The notes: generated by a model not told the origin, from the letters alone. Positions 1-8,228 are shown, counted from the first letter of the stretch. The stretch is DNA of 64,000 bases from Mycobacterium sp. (GCA_020438865.1 JAGQTU010000002.1:1-64000); one strand, 5' to 3'. Program-made: numbers and translations.

Positions 1-125
1 GAATCCTTGCCCGCGCCTGGATCCACGTCATCTGGCAGTGCTGGCAGACCAACACCCCCTACAACCCCAGCCAACACCGAGCCCTACAAACCCTGCTCAC
101 ACCATCAGAACAAGCCGCCTCTTGA
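1..125 (+). CDS. IS110-like transposase, C-terminal end only (partial)
   Basis: The window opens inside a reading frame (codons begin at base 3) that ends at TGA 123-125 and reads ARAWIHVIWQCWQTNTPYNP followed by a short tail. The Trp-rich ARAW-x-IW-CWQ-x-TPYxP pattern followed by HRALQ resembles the C-terminus of IS110/IS116/IS902 transposases as I remember them. Only about 40 residues are visible, so whether the element is intact to the left or is a remnant cannot be told. It ends 38 bases before the stop codon of the DUF3017 gene on the other strand, so it lies directly at the 3' end of the folD operon. Family assignment is inference from a short motif. Confidence 0.5.
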   Translation, partial: ILARAWIHVIWQCWQTNTPYNPSQHRALQTLLTPSEQAAS

Positions 126-130
126 CACAG

Positions 131-162
131 GGCTACTCGTAGCCGGGCACAAAGGGTGTCCC
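131..162. terminator. two small tandem hairpins between transposase tail and DUF3017 gene
   Basis: GGCTAC (131-136) pairs with GTAGCC (139-144), and GGGCAC (145-150) pairs with GTGTCC (156-161) with one G-U pair. They lie immediately after the DUF3017 stop codon read on the minus strand. There is no T-run, so this is either a weak terminator or part of an insertion sequence end. Confidence 0.3.
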
Positions 163-492
163 CTAACTGGTGCCCAGCGGGTCGATCGTCGAGGCGATGT
201 AGACCATCACCGCGCAGACGGTGACCATGGTGGCGAAGTCCAGCGATTTCGACCGCACCACCAGGAGCCCGGCCCGCTCGTCGGAGAGGACCAGCCGCAG
301 CACCGCGGCCAGTCCCACCGCGATCCCGATCAGCAGCGAACCGCGCCGCCAGAACCCGGCTGCGACCAGCGCGAAGGCGATCACGAAGATCACCGCCACG
401 GACAGGATCGGCCACTGCGCCCGCACCAGCCGGCGGGTGAACTCGGTGAGCTCCGCCCTGGTCGGCCACCGCCGCCTGGACCGTGCGGTCAT
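163..492 (-). CDS. DUF3017 family small membrane protein (Rv3355c-like)
   Basis: A 109-residue integral membrane protein with a short basic N-terminus ([11 protein letters not shown]) and three hydrophobic segments: about residues 27-48, 54-72 and 83-103. It matches the DUF3017 family, which in mycobacteria follows folD; the biochemical role is unknown. The start was placed at the ATG whose first bases overlap the folD stop (ATGA at 489-492), which implies translational coupling; a longer in-frame reading upstream would lie inside folD. Co-transcription with folD is very likely. Identification rests on the synteny and topology, not on a catalytic motif. Confidence 0.75.
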   Translation of the reverse strand: MTARSRRRWPTRAELTEFTRRLVRAQWPILSVAVIFVIAFALVAAGFWRRGSLLIGIAVGLAAVLRLVLSDERAGLLVVRSKSLDFATMVTVCAVMVYIASTIDPLGTS

Positions 493-1337
493 TGCGCCGC
501 TTCGGCCAGCTCGACGACGTTGGTCAGCAGGAACGCCCGGGTCAGCGGGCCGACCCCGCCCGGGTTGGGCGAGACGTGCCCGGCGGCGCCCCACACGTCC
601 GGATGCACGTCACCGGTGAGCTTGCCGTCCACCCGGCTCACCCCCACGTCGACCACGGCCGCCCCGGGCCGCACCATGTCGGCGGTCAGCATGTGCGGCA
701 CACCGACGGCCGCGACGATGATGTCGGCCTGCCGGGTCAGGCTCGGCAGATCGCGAGTTCCCGTGTGGCACAACGTGACCGTGGCGTTCTCCGACCGGCG
801 GGTCAGCAGCAGCCCCAGCGGGCGGCCCACCGTTACCCCGCGGCCGATCACCACCACATGCGCCCCGGCGATCGGCACGTCGAAGCGGCGCAGCAGGTGC
901 ACGATGCCGCGCGGCGTGCACGGCAGCGGGGCTTCTTTGCCCAGCACCAGCCGGCCGAGGTTGGTCGGGTGCAGGCCGTCGGCGTCCTTGTCCGGATCGA
1001 CCCGCTCCAGGGCGGCGTTCTCGTCGAGGTGCTTCGGCAGCGGCAACTGCACGATGTACCCGGTGCAGTCCGGGTTGGCGTTGAGCTCGTCGAGCGTGGC
1101 GTCCAGCTCGGCCTGGCTGACGTCGGCCGGCAGGTCGCGGCGGATCGAGGTGATGCCGACCTTGGCGCAGTCGGAGTGCTTGCCCCGCACGTAGGCGTGC
1201 GAGCCGGGGTCGTCACCCACTAGGACGGTGCCCAGCCCCGGGGTGCGGCCCGCGGCGGTCAGCGCCGCCACGCGTTCGGCGAGGTCGACGAAGATCTCGT
1301 CGCGGGTGAGCTTGCCGTCCAGGGTGATAGCGACCAC
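489..1337 (-). CDS. folD: FolD bifunctional methylenetetrahydrofolate dehydrogenase/cyclohydrolase
   Basis: Cytosolic enzyme converting 5,10-methylene-THF to 10-formyl-THF through methenyl-THF, using NADP+. The 282-residue protein carries the catalytic [13 protein letters not shown] block (Tyr and Lys of the cyclohydrolase site), the [11 protein letters not shown] folate segment, the [11 protein letters not shown] dinucleotide loop and the C-terminal [12 protein letters not shown] motif. Length fits the family (about 280). The GTG at 1335-1337 was chosen because it gives the usual mycobacterial N-terminus (VAITLDGK); an ATG at 1355 would add six residues and a further upstream start would run into the divergent gene. 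The next gene, DUF3017, overlaps by four bases. The 71-bp gap to the divergent OYE gene must hold both promoters. Confidence 0.93.
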   Translation of the reverse strand: MVAITLDGKLTRDEIFVDLAERVAALTAAGRTPGLGTVLVGDDPGSHAYVRGKHSDCAKVGITSIRRDLPADVSQAELDATLDELNANPDCTGYIVQLPLPKHLDENAALERVDPDKDADGLHPTNLGRLVLGKEAPLPCTPRGIVHLLRRFDVPIAGAHVVVIGRGVTVGRPLGLLLTRRSENATVTLCHTGTRDLPSLTRQADIIVAAVGVPHMLTADMVRPGAAVVDVGVSRVDGKLTGDVHPDVWGAAGHVSPNPGGVGPLTRAFLLTNVVELAEAAQ

Positions 1338-1408
1338 GGCTGGCCATTCTTCCATTGACCGGACGGCTGTCGTTGACAGCACCGATCGGCGCGTGGTCAG
1401 CTGCCGAT

Positions 1409-2608
1409 ATGAACAGTGCGCCAGATGTGTTCAGCCCGGCCAAGCTCGGCCCCATCACGTTGCGCAACCGGACCATCAAGTCGGCGACGTTCGAGGCCCG
1501 CACGCCCGACGACGTCGTCTCCGACGACCTGATCAACTTCCACCGGGCGATCGCCGCCGGCGGTGTGGGCATGACGACGGTCGCGTACTGCGCGGTCAGC
1601 AAGGGTGGCCGGACCAACGGCGGCCAGATCTGGATGCGCCCGCAGGCCGTCCCCGGTCTGCAACGGCTCGCCGACGCCATCCACGCCGAGGGCGCGGCGA
1701 TCAGCGCACAGATCGGCCATGCCGGCCCGGTGGCGAACTCGCGCTCGAACAAGGCCCAGGCCCTGGCGCCGGTGCGGTTCTTCAACCCGCTGGCGATGAA
1801 GTTCGCCAAGCACGCCGACCGCGACGACATCAACGACGTCATCGCCGCCCACGCCGCGGCCGCCCGGTTCGCGATCGACGCCGGTTTCGACGCCGTCGAG
1901 ATCCACCTCGGGCACAACTACCTGGCGAGCTCGTTCCTGTCGCCGCTGGTCAACCGTCGCACCGACGAGTTCGGCGGGTCGCTGGAGAACCGGGCCAAGG
2001 TGGCCCGCGGCGTCGTGCTGGCGGTGCGCCGCGAGGTGGAGCGGCTGGGCCCGGCCCCCATCGCGGTGACCGCCAAGCTGAACATGTCCGACGGCGTGCG
2101 GGGCGGCATCTCCGTCGAGGAGGCGCTGCAGACCGCCAAGTGGCTGCAGGACGACGGCGGGCTGGACGCGCTGGAGCTGACCGCGGGCAGCTCGCTGCTC
2201 AACCCGATGTACCTGTTCCGCGGGGACGCCCCGCTCAAGGAGTTCGCCGCGGCCCAGAAGCCCCCGATCAGCTGGGGCATGCGGATGACCGGCAACAAGT
2301 TCCTGCGCGAGTACCCCTACCAGGACGCCTACCTACTGCGCGACGCCATGCGGTTCCGAAAGGAGCTCACCCTGCCGCTGATCCTGCTGGGCGGGGTCAC
2401 CAACCGCGAGACCATGGACCGGGCGATGGCCGACGGATTCGAGTTCGTGGCGATGGGCCGGGCCCTGCTGGCCGAGCCGGATCTGCTCAACCGGATCCAG
2501 GCCGACGGCGATGCGCATTCGGTGAAGTCGTTGTGCACGCACTGCAACAAGTGCATGCCGACGATCTACTCGCGGACCCTGTGCGTCGTGACCGGCGCCC
2601 CGGGTTGA
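1409..2608 (+). CDS. Old Yellow Enzyme family NADH:flavin oxidoreductase (Rv3359-like)
   Basis: A 399-residue FMN-dependent TIM-barrel oxidoreductase. Seen in the sequence: [20 protein letters not shown] at the N-terminus (first strand of OYE proteins), [40 protein letters not shown] (the classic family signature), and the phosphate-binding [27 protein letters not shown] region. A C-terminal [10 protein letters not shown] cluster resembles the Cys-rich segment of the larger 2,4-dienoyl-CoA reductase group, but two cysteines only are close together and no second flavin domain follows. Start ATG at 1409 fits the family N-terminus; an ATG at 1355 would overlap the folD start region. Substrate unknown; the M. 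tuberculosis relative also neighbours folD. Confidence 0.85.
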   Translation: MNSAPDVFSPAKLGPITLRNRTIKSATFEARTPDDVVSDDLINFHRAIAAGGVGMTTVAYCAVSKGGRTNGGQIWMRPQAVPGLQRLADAIHAEGAAISAQIGHAGPVANSRSNKAQALAPVRFFNPLAMKFAKHADRDDINDVIAAHAAAARFAIDAGFDAVEIHLGHNYLASSFLSPLVNRRTDEFGGSLENRAKVARGVVLAVRREVERLGPAPIAVTAKLNMSDGVRGGISVEEALQTAKWLQDDGGLDALELTAGSSLLNPMYLFRGDAPLKEFAAAQKPPISWGMRMTGNKFLREYPYQDAYLLRDAMRFRKELTLPLILLGGVTNRETMDRAMADGFEFVAMGRALLAEPDLLNRIQADGDAHSVKSLCTHCNKCMPTIYSRTLCVVTGAPG

Positions 2609-2634
2609 TCAGGGGCCGGCGCCGGCAGTACCGA

Positions 2635-2640
2635 TAGAGT
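2635..2640 (+). promoter_or_regulatory. -10 hexamer TAGAGT before the FHA-ABC gene
   Basis: TAGAGT fits the mycobacterial TANNNT -10 pattern and lies eight bases before the ATG at 2649, so transcription would begin at or within two bases of the start codon. No good ribosome binding site is present. No convincing -35 was seen. Confidence 0.4.
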
Positions 2641-2648
2641 TGGTTCCG

Positions 2649-5186
2649 ATGAGCCGACCAGTCGCGCCTGTTCTCACCGTTCGCAGCGACGGGTCGCAGC
2701 GCACCTTCGCAGCGGGGCACGACGTCGTGGTCGGCCGTGACCTGCGCGCCGACGTCCGGGTGGCCCACCCCCTGATCTCCCGCGCGCACCTGGTGCTGCG
2801 GTATGACCATGGCCGCTGGATGGCGATCGACAACGGGTCGCTCAACGGGATGTTCGTCAACGGCCGACGGCTGCCCGCGGTCGACATCACCGACCGGATG
2901 ACCGTCAACATCGGCAACCCCGACGGCCCCGCGCTGAGCTTCGAGCTGGGCCGCGACCAGGGCTCCGTCGGCCGCCCGCCGCCGACGTCGTCGGTGCGGG
3001 TCGCGGCGCCCCCGTCGACACCGTCCTGGCCGGCCGCACCCAGCGCCGGGCAGTCCACCGCGAGTTCGTATGCGCCGCCGTCGCAGTCCCGCCAGCCGGC
3101 CTACCCGCCGCCGCGCAGCCAGCCGACCTACCATCCGCCGACCGGGCCCGCCCCGGCCGCGCCCACCCAGATGCGGCCGGTGGCGGTCAAGCCGGGCGGG
3201 TCGTCGAACCTGGCGACCTCGATGCTGAAGATCCTGCGTCCCGGCGGGGCCCCGGCCGAGGTGCCGCCCGGCGCGGTCAAGATCGGCCGGGCCACCGACA
3301 ACGACATCGTCATCCCGGACGTGCTGGCCTCGCGCCACCACGCCACCCTGATCCCGACCCCGGGCGGGACGGAGATCGCCGACAACCGCAGCATCAACGG
3401 CACCTTCGTCAACGGCGCCCGGGTGGACACCGCGCTGCTCGACGAGGGTGACGTCGTCACGATCGGCAACGTCGACCTACTGTTCACCCGCGGCACGCTG
3501 GTGCGCCGCACCGAGACCGAGGCCGCGACCGCGACCGGCGGGCTGGACGTGCGCGCGGTCACCTGGACGATCGAAAACCACAAGACGCTGCTGGACAACA
3601 TCTCGCTGACCGCGCGGCCGGGCACGCTGACCGCGGTGATCGGGCCGTCGGGTGCGGGCAAGTCCACGTTCGCGCGACTGGTCGCCGGCTACACCCACCC
3701 GACCAGCGGCACGGTGAGCTTCGAGGGTCACAATGTGCACGCCGAGTACGCCTCGCTGCGCTCCCGCATCGGCATGGTGCCGCAGGACGACGTGGTCCAC
3801 GGCCAGCTGACCGTCAATCAGGCGCTGATGTACGCCGCGGAACTTCGGCTGCCACCGGACACCACCAAAGAGGACCGCCAGCAGGTGGTCGCGCAGGTGC
3901 TCGCCGAACTGGAGATGACCCAGCACGCCGAAACCCGGGTGGACAAGCTCTCCGGCGGGCAGCGAAAGCGCGCGTCGGTGGCACTCGAACTGCTGACCGG
4001 CCCGTCGCTGCTGATCCTCGACGAGCCGACCTCCGGCCTGGATCCCGCGCTGGACCGCCAGGTTATGACGATGCTGCGCCAGCTGGCCGACGCCGGCCGC
4101 GTGGTGCTGGTGGTCACCCACTCGCTGACCTATCTCGACGTGTGCGATCAGGTGCTGTTGCTGGCGCCCGGCGGCAAGACCGCGTTCTGCGGCCCGCCCG
4201 GCCAGATCGGCCCGGCGATGGGCACCACCAACTGGGCCGACATCTTCAGCAGTGTGGCCAGCGACCCCGACGGCGCCAACCAGCGCTACCTCGCCCTGAC
4301 CGGGCCGACGCCGCCGCCGCCCCCGCAGGAGCAGCCGTCGGACATCGGCGAGCCCACCCACACCAGCCTGTTGCGCCAGTTCTCCACGATCGCGCGCCGG
4401 CAGATGCGGCTGATCATCTCCGACCGCGGCTACTTCGCGTTCCTGGCGCTGCTGCCGTTCATCATGGGCGTGCTGTCGCTGTCGGTGCCCGGCACCGTGG
4501 GCTTCGGGGTGCCCGACCCGATGGGCAACGCCCCCAACGAGCCCGGCCAGATCCTGGTGCTGCTCAACGTCGGCGCGATCTTCATGGGCACCGCGCTGAC
4601 GGTGCGCGACCTGATCGGCGAGCGGGCGATCTTCCGCCGCGAACAGGCCGTCGGGTTGTCGACGACGGCGTATCTGCTGGCGAAGGTGTGCATCTACGCG
4701 GCGTTCGCGGTCGTGCAGTCCACGATCGTCACGGCGATCACCGTCGCGGGCAAGGGCTCGCCGACGCAGGGTTCGCTGACGTTCCTGGGCCCCACGCTGG
4801 AGCTGTTCGTGGTGATGGCGGCGACGACGGTCACCGCCGCGATGGTGGGTCTGGCCCTCTCGGCGATGGCCAAGTCCAACGAGCAGATCATGCCGCTGCT
4901 GGTGGTCGCCGTCATGAGCCAGCTGGTGTTCTCCGGCGGCATGATCCCGGTGACCGACCGGCTGGTGCTCGACCAGCTGTCCTGGCTGACCCCGGCCCGC
5001 TGGGGCTTCGCCGCGTCGGCCTCCACCGTCGACCTGATCAAGCTGGTGCCCGGCCCGCTCACCCCCAAGGACCGGCACTGGGAACACACCGCGTCGGCGT
5101 GGTGGTTCGACATGGCGATGCTCGGCGTGTTGTGCGTCGGGTACCTCACGTTCGTGCGGTGGAAGATCCGGCTGAAGAGCGCGTGA
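2649..5186 (+). CDS. FHA-domain ABC exporter, Rv1747 type
   Basis: An 845-residue half-transporter. Order of parts: FHA domain 1 (about residues 8-95, GRDLRADVRV and SRAHLVL), a Pro/Ser/Gln-rich linker (100-190), FHA domain 2 (about 205-285, GRATDNDIVIP, SRHHATL), an ABC ATPase (Walker A GPSGAGKST near 331, signature LSGGQRKR near 434, Walker B LLILDEPTSGLD near 453) and an ABC-2 membrane domain with six hydrophobic spans from about 596. In M. tuberculosis Rv1747 is phosphorylated by PknF, read by its own FHA domains, and is linked to phosphatidylinositol mannoside export. Here no kinase gene adjoins it. A TTG at 2640 is an alternative start; ATG 2649 is preferred. Confidence 0.92.
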   Translation: MSRPVAPVLTVRSDGSQRTFAAGHDVVVGRDLRADVRVAHPLISRAHLVLRYDHGRWMAIDNGSLNGMFVNGRRLPAVDITDRMTVNIGNPDGPALSFELGRDQGSVGRPPPTSSVRVAAPPSTPSWPAAPSAGQSTASSYAPPSQSRQPAYPPPRSQPTYHPPTGPAPAAPTQMRPVAVKPGGSSNLATSMLKILRPGGAPAEVPPGAVKIGRATDNDIVIPDVLASRHHATLIPTPGGTEIADNRSINGTFVNGARVDTALLDEGDVVTIGNVDLLFTRGTLVRRTETEAATATGGLDVRAVTWTIENHKTLLDNISLTARPGTLTAVIGPSGAGKSTFARLVAGYTHPTSGTVSFEGHNVHAEYASLRSRIGMVPQDDVVHGQLTVNQALMYAAELRLPPDTTKEDRQQVVAQVLAELEMTQHAETRVDKLSGGQRKRASVALELLTGPSLLILDEPTSGLDPALDRQVMTMLRQLADAGRVVLVVTHSLTYLDVCDQVLLLAPGGKTAFCGPPGQIGPAMGTTNWADIFSSVASDPDGANQRYLALTGPTPPPPPQEQPSDIGEPTHTSLLRQFSTIARRQMRLIISDRGYFAFLALLPFIMGVLSLSVPGTVGFGVPDPMGNAPNEPGQILVLLNVGAIFMGTALTVRDLIGERAIFRREQAVGLSTTAYLLAKVCIYAAFAVVQSTIVTAITVAGKGSPTQGSLTFLGPTLELFVVMAATTVTAAMVGLALSAMAKSNEQIMPLLVVAVMSQLVFSGGMIPVTDRLVLDQLSWLTPARWGFAASASTVDLIKLVPGPLTPKDRHWEHTASAWWFDMAMLGVLCVGYLTFVRWKIRLKSA

Positions 5187-5199
5187 CGAGCCCGGGCGT

Positions 5200-5272
5200 C
5201 ATTGCGTTGAGTCAGCACCCACGCCCACAAAGTGCGAGTGACGACGTACCGGAGTTCTGACTCAACGCAATG
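5200..5272. repeat. 73-bp intergenic palindromic element with 16-bp perfect arms
   Basis: CATTGCGTTGAGTCAG at 5200-5215 is exactly repeated in inverted orientation at 5257-5272, enclosing 41 bases. It lies between two plus-strand genes, just after the exporter stop codon. A 16-bp perfect stem is far longer than needed for a terminator and there is no T-run; it looks like a mobile or REP-like intergenic palindrome that may also act as a terminator. Confidence 0.75.
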
Positions 5273-5315
5273 GCCGACGCCATCGATCCGGTGTAGGCCG
5301 TGTCATCATCGCCGG

Positions 5316-5945
5316 ATGTGGTTCTTCTACACCGTCATCCTCGGCATGGCGTTCGGCCGGGTGCTGCAGGAGTTGGCGGTCACGGTGCGGGACTGGCGGC
5401 ACGGAACCCGTCGCCCGTTCGCACCGGCGGTGCTCTGGCAGGCCTTCCTGCTGGCCTCCATCGTGCAGGTATGGCTGGCGGTGCGGTACGCCGTGCACAC
5501 CGAGGAGATCTCGGTGCTGGGACTGCTGGCCTTCCTCGCGGTCCCCTCGGGCATCCTGGTGATGTCGTTCCTGCTGCCGCAGTCCGACCTCGACCCGCAG
5601 CACGATCCCGAGGCGGCGTTCGGCCGGGTCCGGCCGGTGTTCTTCGGCGTGCTGATCGGGACGGTCGCGATCAACCTGGTGCACAGCTTCGTGATCGGGC
5701 AGCGCGGCCTGGACTTCGATCTGCTGTTCCAGTGCCTGTTGGCCGCGGGCGGCCTGACCGGGCTGCTGCTGCGCCGCACCCGGGCCGACATCACGTTGGC
5801 CGCGGTGATGACGCTGATCGTGTGCGTCTACATCGGGCTGGGTTACTCGACTGTCGAGGTGGGTGGGCCCGGGGCCGCCGCCGGTGGCTCAGGCCTGGAA
5901 GGCTCTCACTCCCCCGACACGTCGAGGCCGTGCGCCACGGCGTAG
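5316..5945 (+). CDS. conserved membrane protein, six predicted spans, function unknown
   Basis: A 209-residue hydrophobic protein. Visible membrane segments: about residues 3-20, 37-56, 66-88, 105-125, 134-152 and 157-178, separated by short charged loops (for example PQSDLDPQHDPEAAFGRVR). I do not recognise a family or any catalytic motif. The ATG at 5316 was chosen since the longer frame upstream runs back through the 73-bp palindrome and codes for Arg/His-rich non-membrane sequence. Its last 40 bases overlap the 3' end of mfpA on the other strand. The final 30 residues are Gly/Ser rich and are encoded by this overlap region. No operon partner is evident. Confidence 0.7.
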   Translation: MWFFYTVILGMAFGRVLQELAVTVRDWRHGTRRPFAPAVLWQAFLLASIVQVWLAVRYAVHTEEISVLGLLAFLAVPSGILVMSFLLPQSDLDPQHDPEAAFGRVRPVFFGVLIGTVAINLVHSFVIGQRGLDFDLLFQCLLAAGGLTGLLLRRTRADITLAAVMTLIVCVYIGLGYSTVEVGGPGAAAGGSGLEGSHSPDTSRPCATA

Positions 5946-6457
5946 GCCAGCGCCTGCGCGACGTCGATGCGCGCGCCGCGGCAGGCCGCCGTCGTCCACA
6001 ACGTGGCGTCGATGCGGGCGCCGCGTAGGTCGGCCTGCTCCAGGCGCAGGCCGTTGGTGCGCGCGCCGGACAGGTCCGCCCCACGCAGCACCGCCTTGCG
6101 CAGGTCGGCACCCACCAGTCCGGTCTCCCGCAACCGGCACCCGGACAGGTCGACCCCGCGCAGATCCGCCCCGCCGAGCACCGCGAGGGTGAAGTCGACC
6201 TCGTCGAACACGATCGGTCGCAACCGGCAGTCCTCGAACGTCGAGCCCAGCAGACTCGAGTTGCGGAATGTGCTGTGCCACAGCACCGTTCGCAGAAATC
6301 GGCAGTTGCGGAAGGCCGACCCCTGGTGTACCGACTCGCCCAGGTCGGCGCCGCCGAAGTCGCACTCGGTGAACACCGCCCGTTCGGTGCGCAGGCCGGC
6401 GAGGTCCTCGTCGCGGAAGTCCTGGCCGACGAACTCCCGATCGACCCAGTGCGGCAC
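5906..6457 (-). CDS. mfpA: MfpA pentapeptide repeat protein (DNA gyrase protection)
   Basis: A 183-residue right-handed beta-helix protein made of pentapeptide repeats of the A(D/N)LxG type: FRDEDL, FTECDFGGADL, FRNCRF, LGGADLRGVDLSGC, LVGADLRKAVLRGADLSGA, LEQADLRGARID. Length equals M. tuberculosis MfpA (Rv3361c, 183 residues), which mimics DNA, binds gyrase and lowers fluoroquinolone susceptibility. The GTG at 6455-6457 gives the family start (VPHWVDREF); CATACT lies six bases upstream. In M. tuberculosis mfpA is last in an operon with a histidine-kinase-like protein, small regulators and the MfpB GTPase; here the upstream neighbour is a divergent acetyltransferase, so those partners are absent locally. 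It overlaps the convergent membrane-protein gene by 40 bases. Confidence 0.92.
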   Translation of the reverse strand: MPHWVDREFVGQDFRDEDLAGLRTERAVFTECDFGGADLGESVHQGSAFRNCRFLRTVLWHSTFRNSSLLGSTFEDCRLRPIVFDEVDFTLAVLGGADLRGVDLSGCRLRETGLVGADLRKAVLRGADLSGARTNGLRLEQADLRGARIDATLWTTAACRGARIDVAQALAYAVAHGLDVSGE

Positions 6458-6463
6458 CGGTCG

Positions 6464-6469
6464 AGTATG
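6464..6469 (-). promoter_or_regulatory. possible -10 hexamer CATACT for mfpA
   Basis: CATACT read on the minus strand lies exactly six bases before the GTG of mfpA. It keeps the A and final T of the TANNNT pattern but not the first T, so it is a weaker candidate than others in this window. Confidence 0.3.
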
Positions 6470-6488
6470 GCAGTCACAACGCAGCCCG

Positions 6489-6494
6489 TATGTT
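6489..6494 (+). promoter_or_regulatory. -10 hexamer TATGTT for the GNAT gene (leaderless)
   Basis: TATGTT is followed by six bases and then the GTG start at 6501, which places the transcription start on the start codon itself. Confidence 0.55.
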
Positions 6495-6500
6495 GGGCGG

Positions 6501-7115
6501 GTGAATGCATGGGCGACGCCAATCACTCTCGCGGGTGCTCACGTACGGATCGAGCCGCTGGCGCCCGACCATCACGACGACCTCTGCGACGCCGTCCGCG
6601 ACGGCGAACTGTGGCAGCTGTGGTACACGCTGATCCCCAACCCGGATCAGATGCGCGGGGAAATCCAACGCCGGCTCGACGAACAGGCCCGTGGCAGCAT
6701 GTGCGCCTTCGCGGTGGTCGAACCCGACAGCGGCCGCGCGGTGGGGATGACCACCTACATGAACATCGACGCGGCGAATCGCCGACTGGAGATCGGTTCG
6801 ACCTGGTACCGGCGCAGCGTTCAGCGAACGGCCCTCAACACCGAGGCGAAGCGGCTGCTGCTGGCGCACGCGTTCGAGGATCTCGGCGCCATCGCCGTGG
6901 AGTTCCGCACGCATTTCTTCAACCACGCCAGCCGCCACGCCATCGAACGGCTCGGCGCCAAGCTCGACGGCGTGCTGCGCAGCCATCAGATCAATGTGCA
7001 TCCGCAGGCACGCGGTTCACTGCGGGATACCTGCGTCTACAGCATCATCGCCCCCGAGTGGCCGACGGTGCGAGCCCATCTCGACCACCGACTCGGCCGA
7101 TCCGCGCGAGGCTGA
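6501..7115 (+). CDS. GNAT family N-acetyltransferase (RimJ/RimL-like)
   Basis: A 204-residue acetyl-CoA-dependent acyltransferase of the Acetyltransf_3 type. Visible features: VRIEPLAPDHHDDL at the N-terminus, FAVVEPDSGRAVGMTTY (strand leading into the fold), the beta-bulge region RRLEIGSTWYRRSVQRTALNTEAKRLLLAHAF (acetyl-CoA binding segment) and VEFRTHFFNHASRHAIERLGAKLDGVLR, typical of RimJ/RimL relatives. Target substrate is unknown; it might modify protein N-termini or a small molecule. Start GTG 6501 is supported by TATGTT six bases upstream; upstream in-frame sequence is antisense to mfpA. The trmL gene begins six bases after its stop, suggesting co-transcription. Confidence 0.82.
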   Translation: MNAWATPITLAGAHVRIEPLAPDHHDDLCDAVRDGELWQLWYTLIPNPDQMRGEIQRRLDEQARGSMCAFAVVEPDSGRAVGMTTYMNIDAANRRLEIGSTWYRRSVQRTALNTEAKRLLLAHAFEDLGAIAVEFRTHFFNHASRHAIERLGAKLDGVLRSHQINVHPQARGSLRDTCVYSIIAPEWPTVRAHLDHRLGRSARG

Positions 7116-7121
7116 GACGCC

Positions 7122-7586
7122 TTGTTCCGCATCGTGTTCTTCTCCCCGCGGATCGCGCCGAACACCGGCAACGCGATCCGGATGGTGGCCGCCACCGGTT
7201 GCGAACTGCACCTGGTGGAGCCGATGGGTTTCGACCTGTCCGAACCCAAGCTGCGCCGGGCCGGTCTGGACTACCACGATCTGGCCTCGGTGACGGTGCA
7301 CCCGTCACTGGAGGCGGCGTGGTCGGCGATCGGGCCGGCCCGGGTGTTCGCGTTCACTGCGCACGCCGGTCGCTCCTTCGCCGACATCGGCTACCAACCC
7401 GGTGACGTCCTGCTGTTCGGTCCCGAACCCACCGGGCTGGACGACGCGACGCTGGCCGACCCGCACATCACCGAACAGGTGCGCATCCCCATGCTGGCCG
7501 GCCGGCGATCGCTGAACCTGTCCAATGCCGCCGCGGTCGCCGCCTACGAGGCGTGGCGGCAGCACGGGTTCACCGGAAGCGTCTGA
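7122..7586 (+). CDS. trmL: SPOUT tRNA (cytidine/uridine-34 2'-O)-methyltransferase TrmL (SpoU, Rv3366)
   Basis: A 154-residue knotted SPOUT methyltransferase that adds a 2'-O-methyl group to the wobble nucleotide of tRNA-Leu isoacceptors, using S-adenosylmethionine. Family motifs are clear: SPRIAPNTGNAIRMVAATG (motif 1 with the catalytic Arg/Asn pattern), LLFGPEPTGLDDATL (motif 2), and IPMLAGRRSLNLSNAAAVAAYEAWRQ (motif 3, forming the trefoil knot). The start is TTG at 7122, with GAGGC about ten bases upstream inside the end of the acetyltransferase gene. Length matches TrmL of other bacteria (150-160). Its stop at 7586 touches the stop of the convergent nitroreductase gene, with no spacer. 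Confidence 0.88.
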   Translation: MFRIVFFSPRIAPNTGNAIRMVAATGCELHLVEPMGFDLSEPKLRRAGLDYHDLASVTVHPSLEAAWSAIGPARVFAFTAHAGRSFADIGYQPGDVLLFGPEPTGLDDATLADPHITEQVRIPMLAGRRSLNLSNAAAVAAYEAWRQHGFTGSV

Positions 7587-8228
7587 CTACCAGCTGTCCC
7601 AGTGGGTCAGCTGGTCGGCCGGCAATCGGTTGGCCGGCTTGAAGCTGGTGCCCTTGGTGTAGGCCACCGGGAACAACCCGCCCTGGGTGTATTGCTCGTA
7701 CGGAATGCCGAGCAGCTCGGCGGCCTGCTTCTCGCCGTCACCGATCAGGTGCAGCGTGGTCCACGCCGAGCCCAGCCCGCGGGAGCGCAACGCCAGCATG
7801 AAGCTCCACACAGCGGGCAGCAGCGATCCCCAGAAGGAGGCCTGGGTGCCGGCGTCCATGCGTTCCGGACGGCCCTCCAGACACGGGATCAGGAAGACCG
7901 GGGCCTTCTCCAGGTTCTCGTTGAGGTACATCGCCGAGTTGAGCACCGCGTCGATCTGTTGGTCGCGGATGTCGCCACGCTGCGGCTTGGGCATCCCGAG
8001 GTAGGGCGTCGCGGTGGTCCGGTAGATCTCGGCCAGTGCCTTCCTCTTCGCCGGGTCCTCGACGAACACCCACTGCCAGCCCTGGGCGTTGGATCCGGTC
8101 GGCGCCTGCAGTGCTAGGTCGAGACACTCCATCAGCACCTCGCGGGGCACCGGACGGTCGAAGTCGAGTCGCTTGCGCACCGATCTGGTGGTGGTCAGGA
8201 GTTCATCAACGGTCAGATCGAGTGTCAT
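7587..8228 (-). CDS. nitroreductase family FMN oxidoreductase (Rv3368c-like)
   Basis: A 213-residue NAD(P)H/FMN-dependent oxidoreductase. TTRSVRKRLDF near the N-terminus is the conserved FMN-phosphate binding Arg-Ser-x-Arg segment; QAPTGSNAQGWQWVFV is the second flavin-binding motif; LRSRGLGSAWTTLHL and EQYTQGGLFPVAYTKG complete the fold. Length and neighbour match Rv3368c of M. tuberculosis, whose physiological substrate is not settled. The ATG at 8226-8228 has TAATCT six bases upstream on the minus strand, so the mRNA is probably leaderless. Downstream it meets trmL end to end. Confidence 0.87.
   Translation of the reverse strand: MTLDLTVDELLTTTRSVRKRLDFDRPVPREVLMECLDLALQAPTGSNAQGWQWVFVEDPAKRKALAEIYRTTATPYLGMPKPQRGDIRDQQIDAVLNSAMYLNENLEKAPVFLIPCLEGRPERMDAGTQASFWGSLLPAVWSFMLALRSRGLGSAWTTLHLIGDGEKQAAELLGIPYEQYTQGGLFPVAYTKGTSFKPANRLPADQLTHWDSW

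Noticed and set aside
3477-5087. Long minus-strand frame of 536 codons opposite the FHA-ABC gene
   Set aside because: It is Arg/His/Gln-rich shadow sequence typical of GC-rich codon bias; the plus-strand protein has full domain matches.
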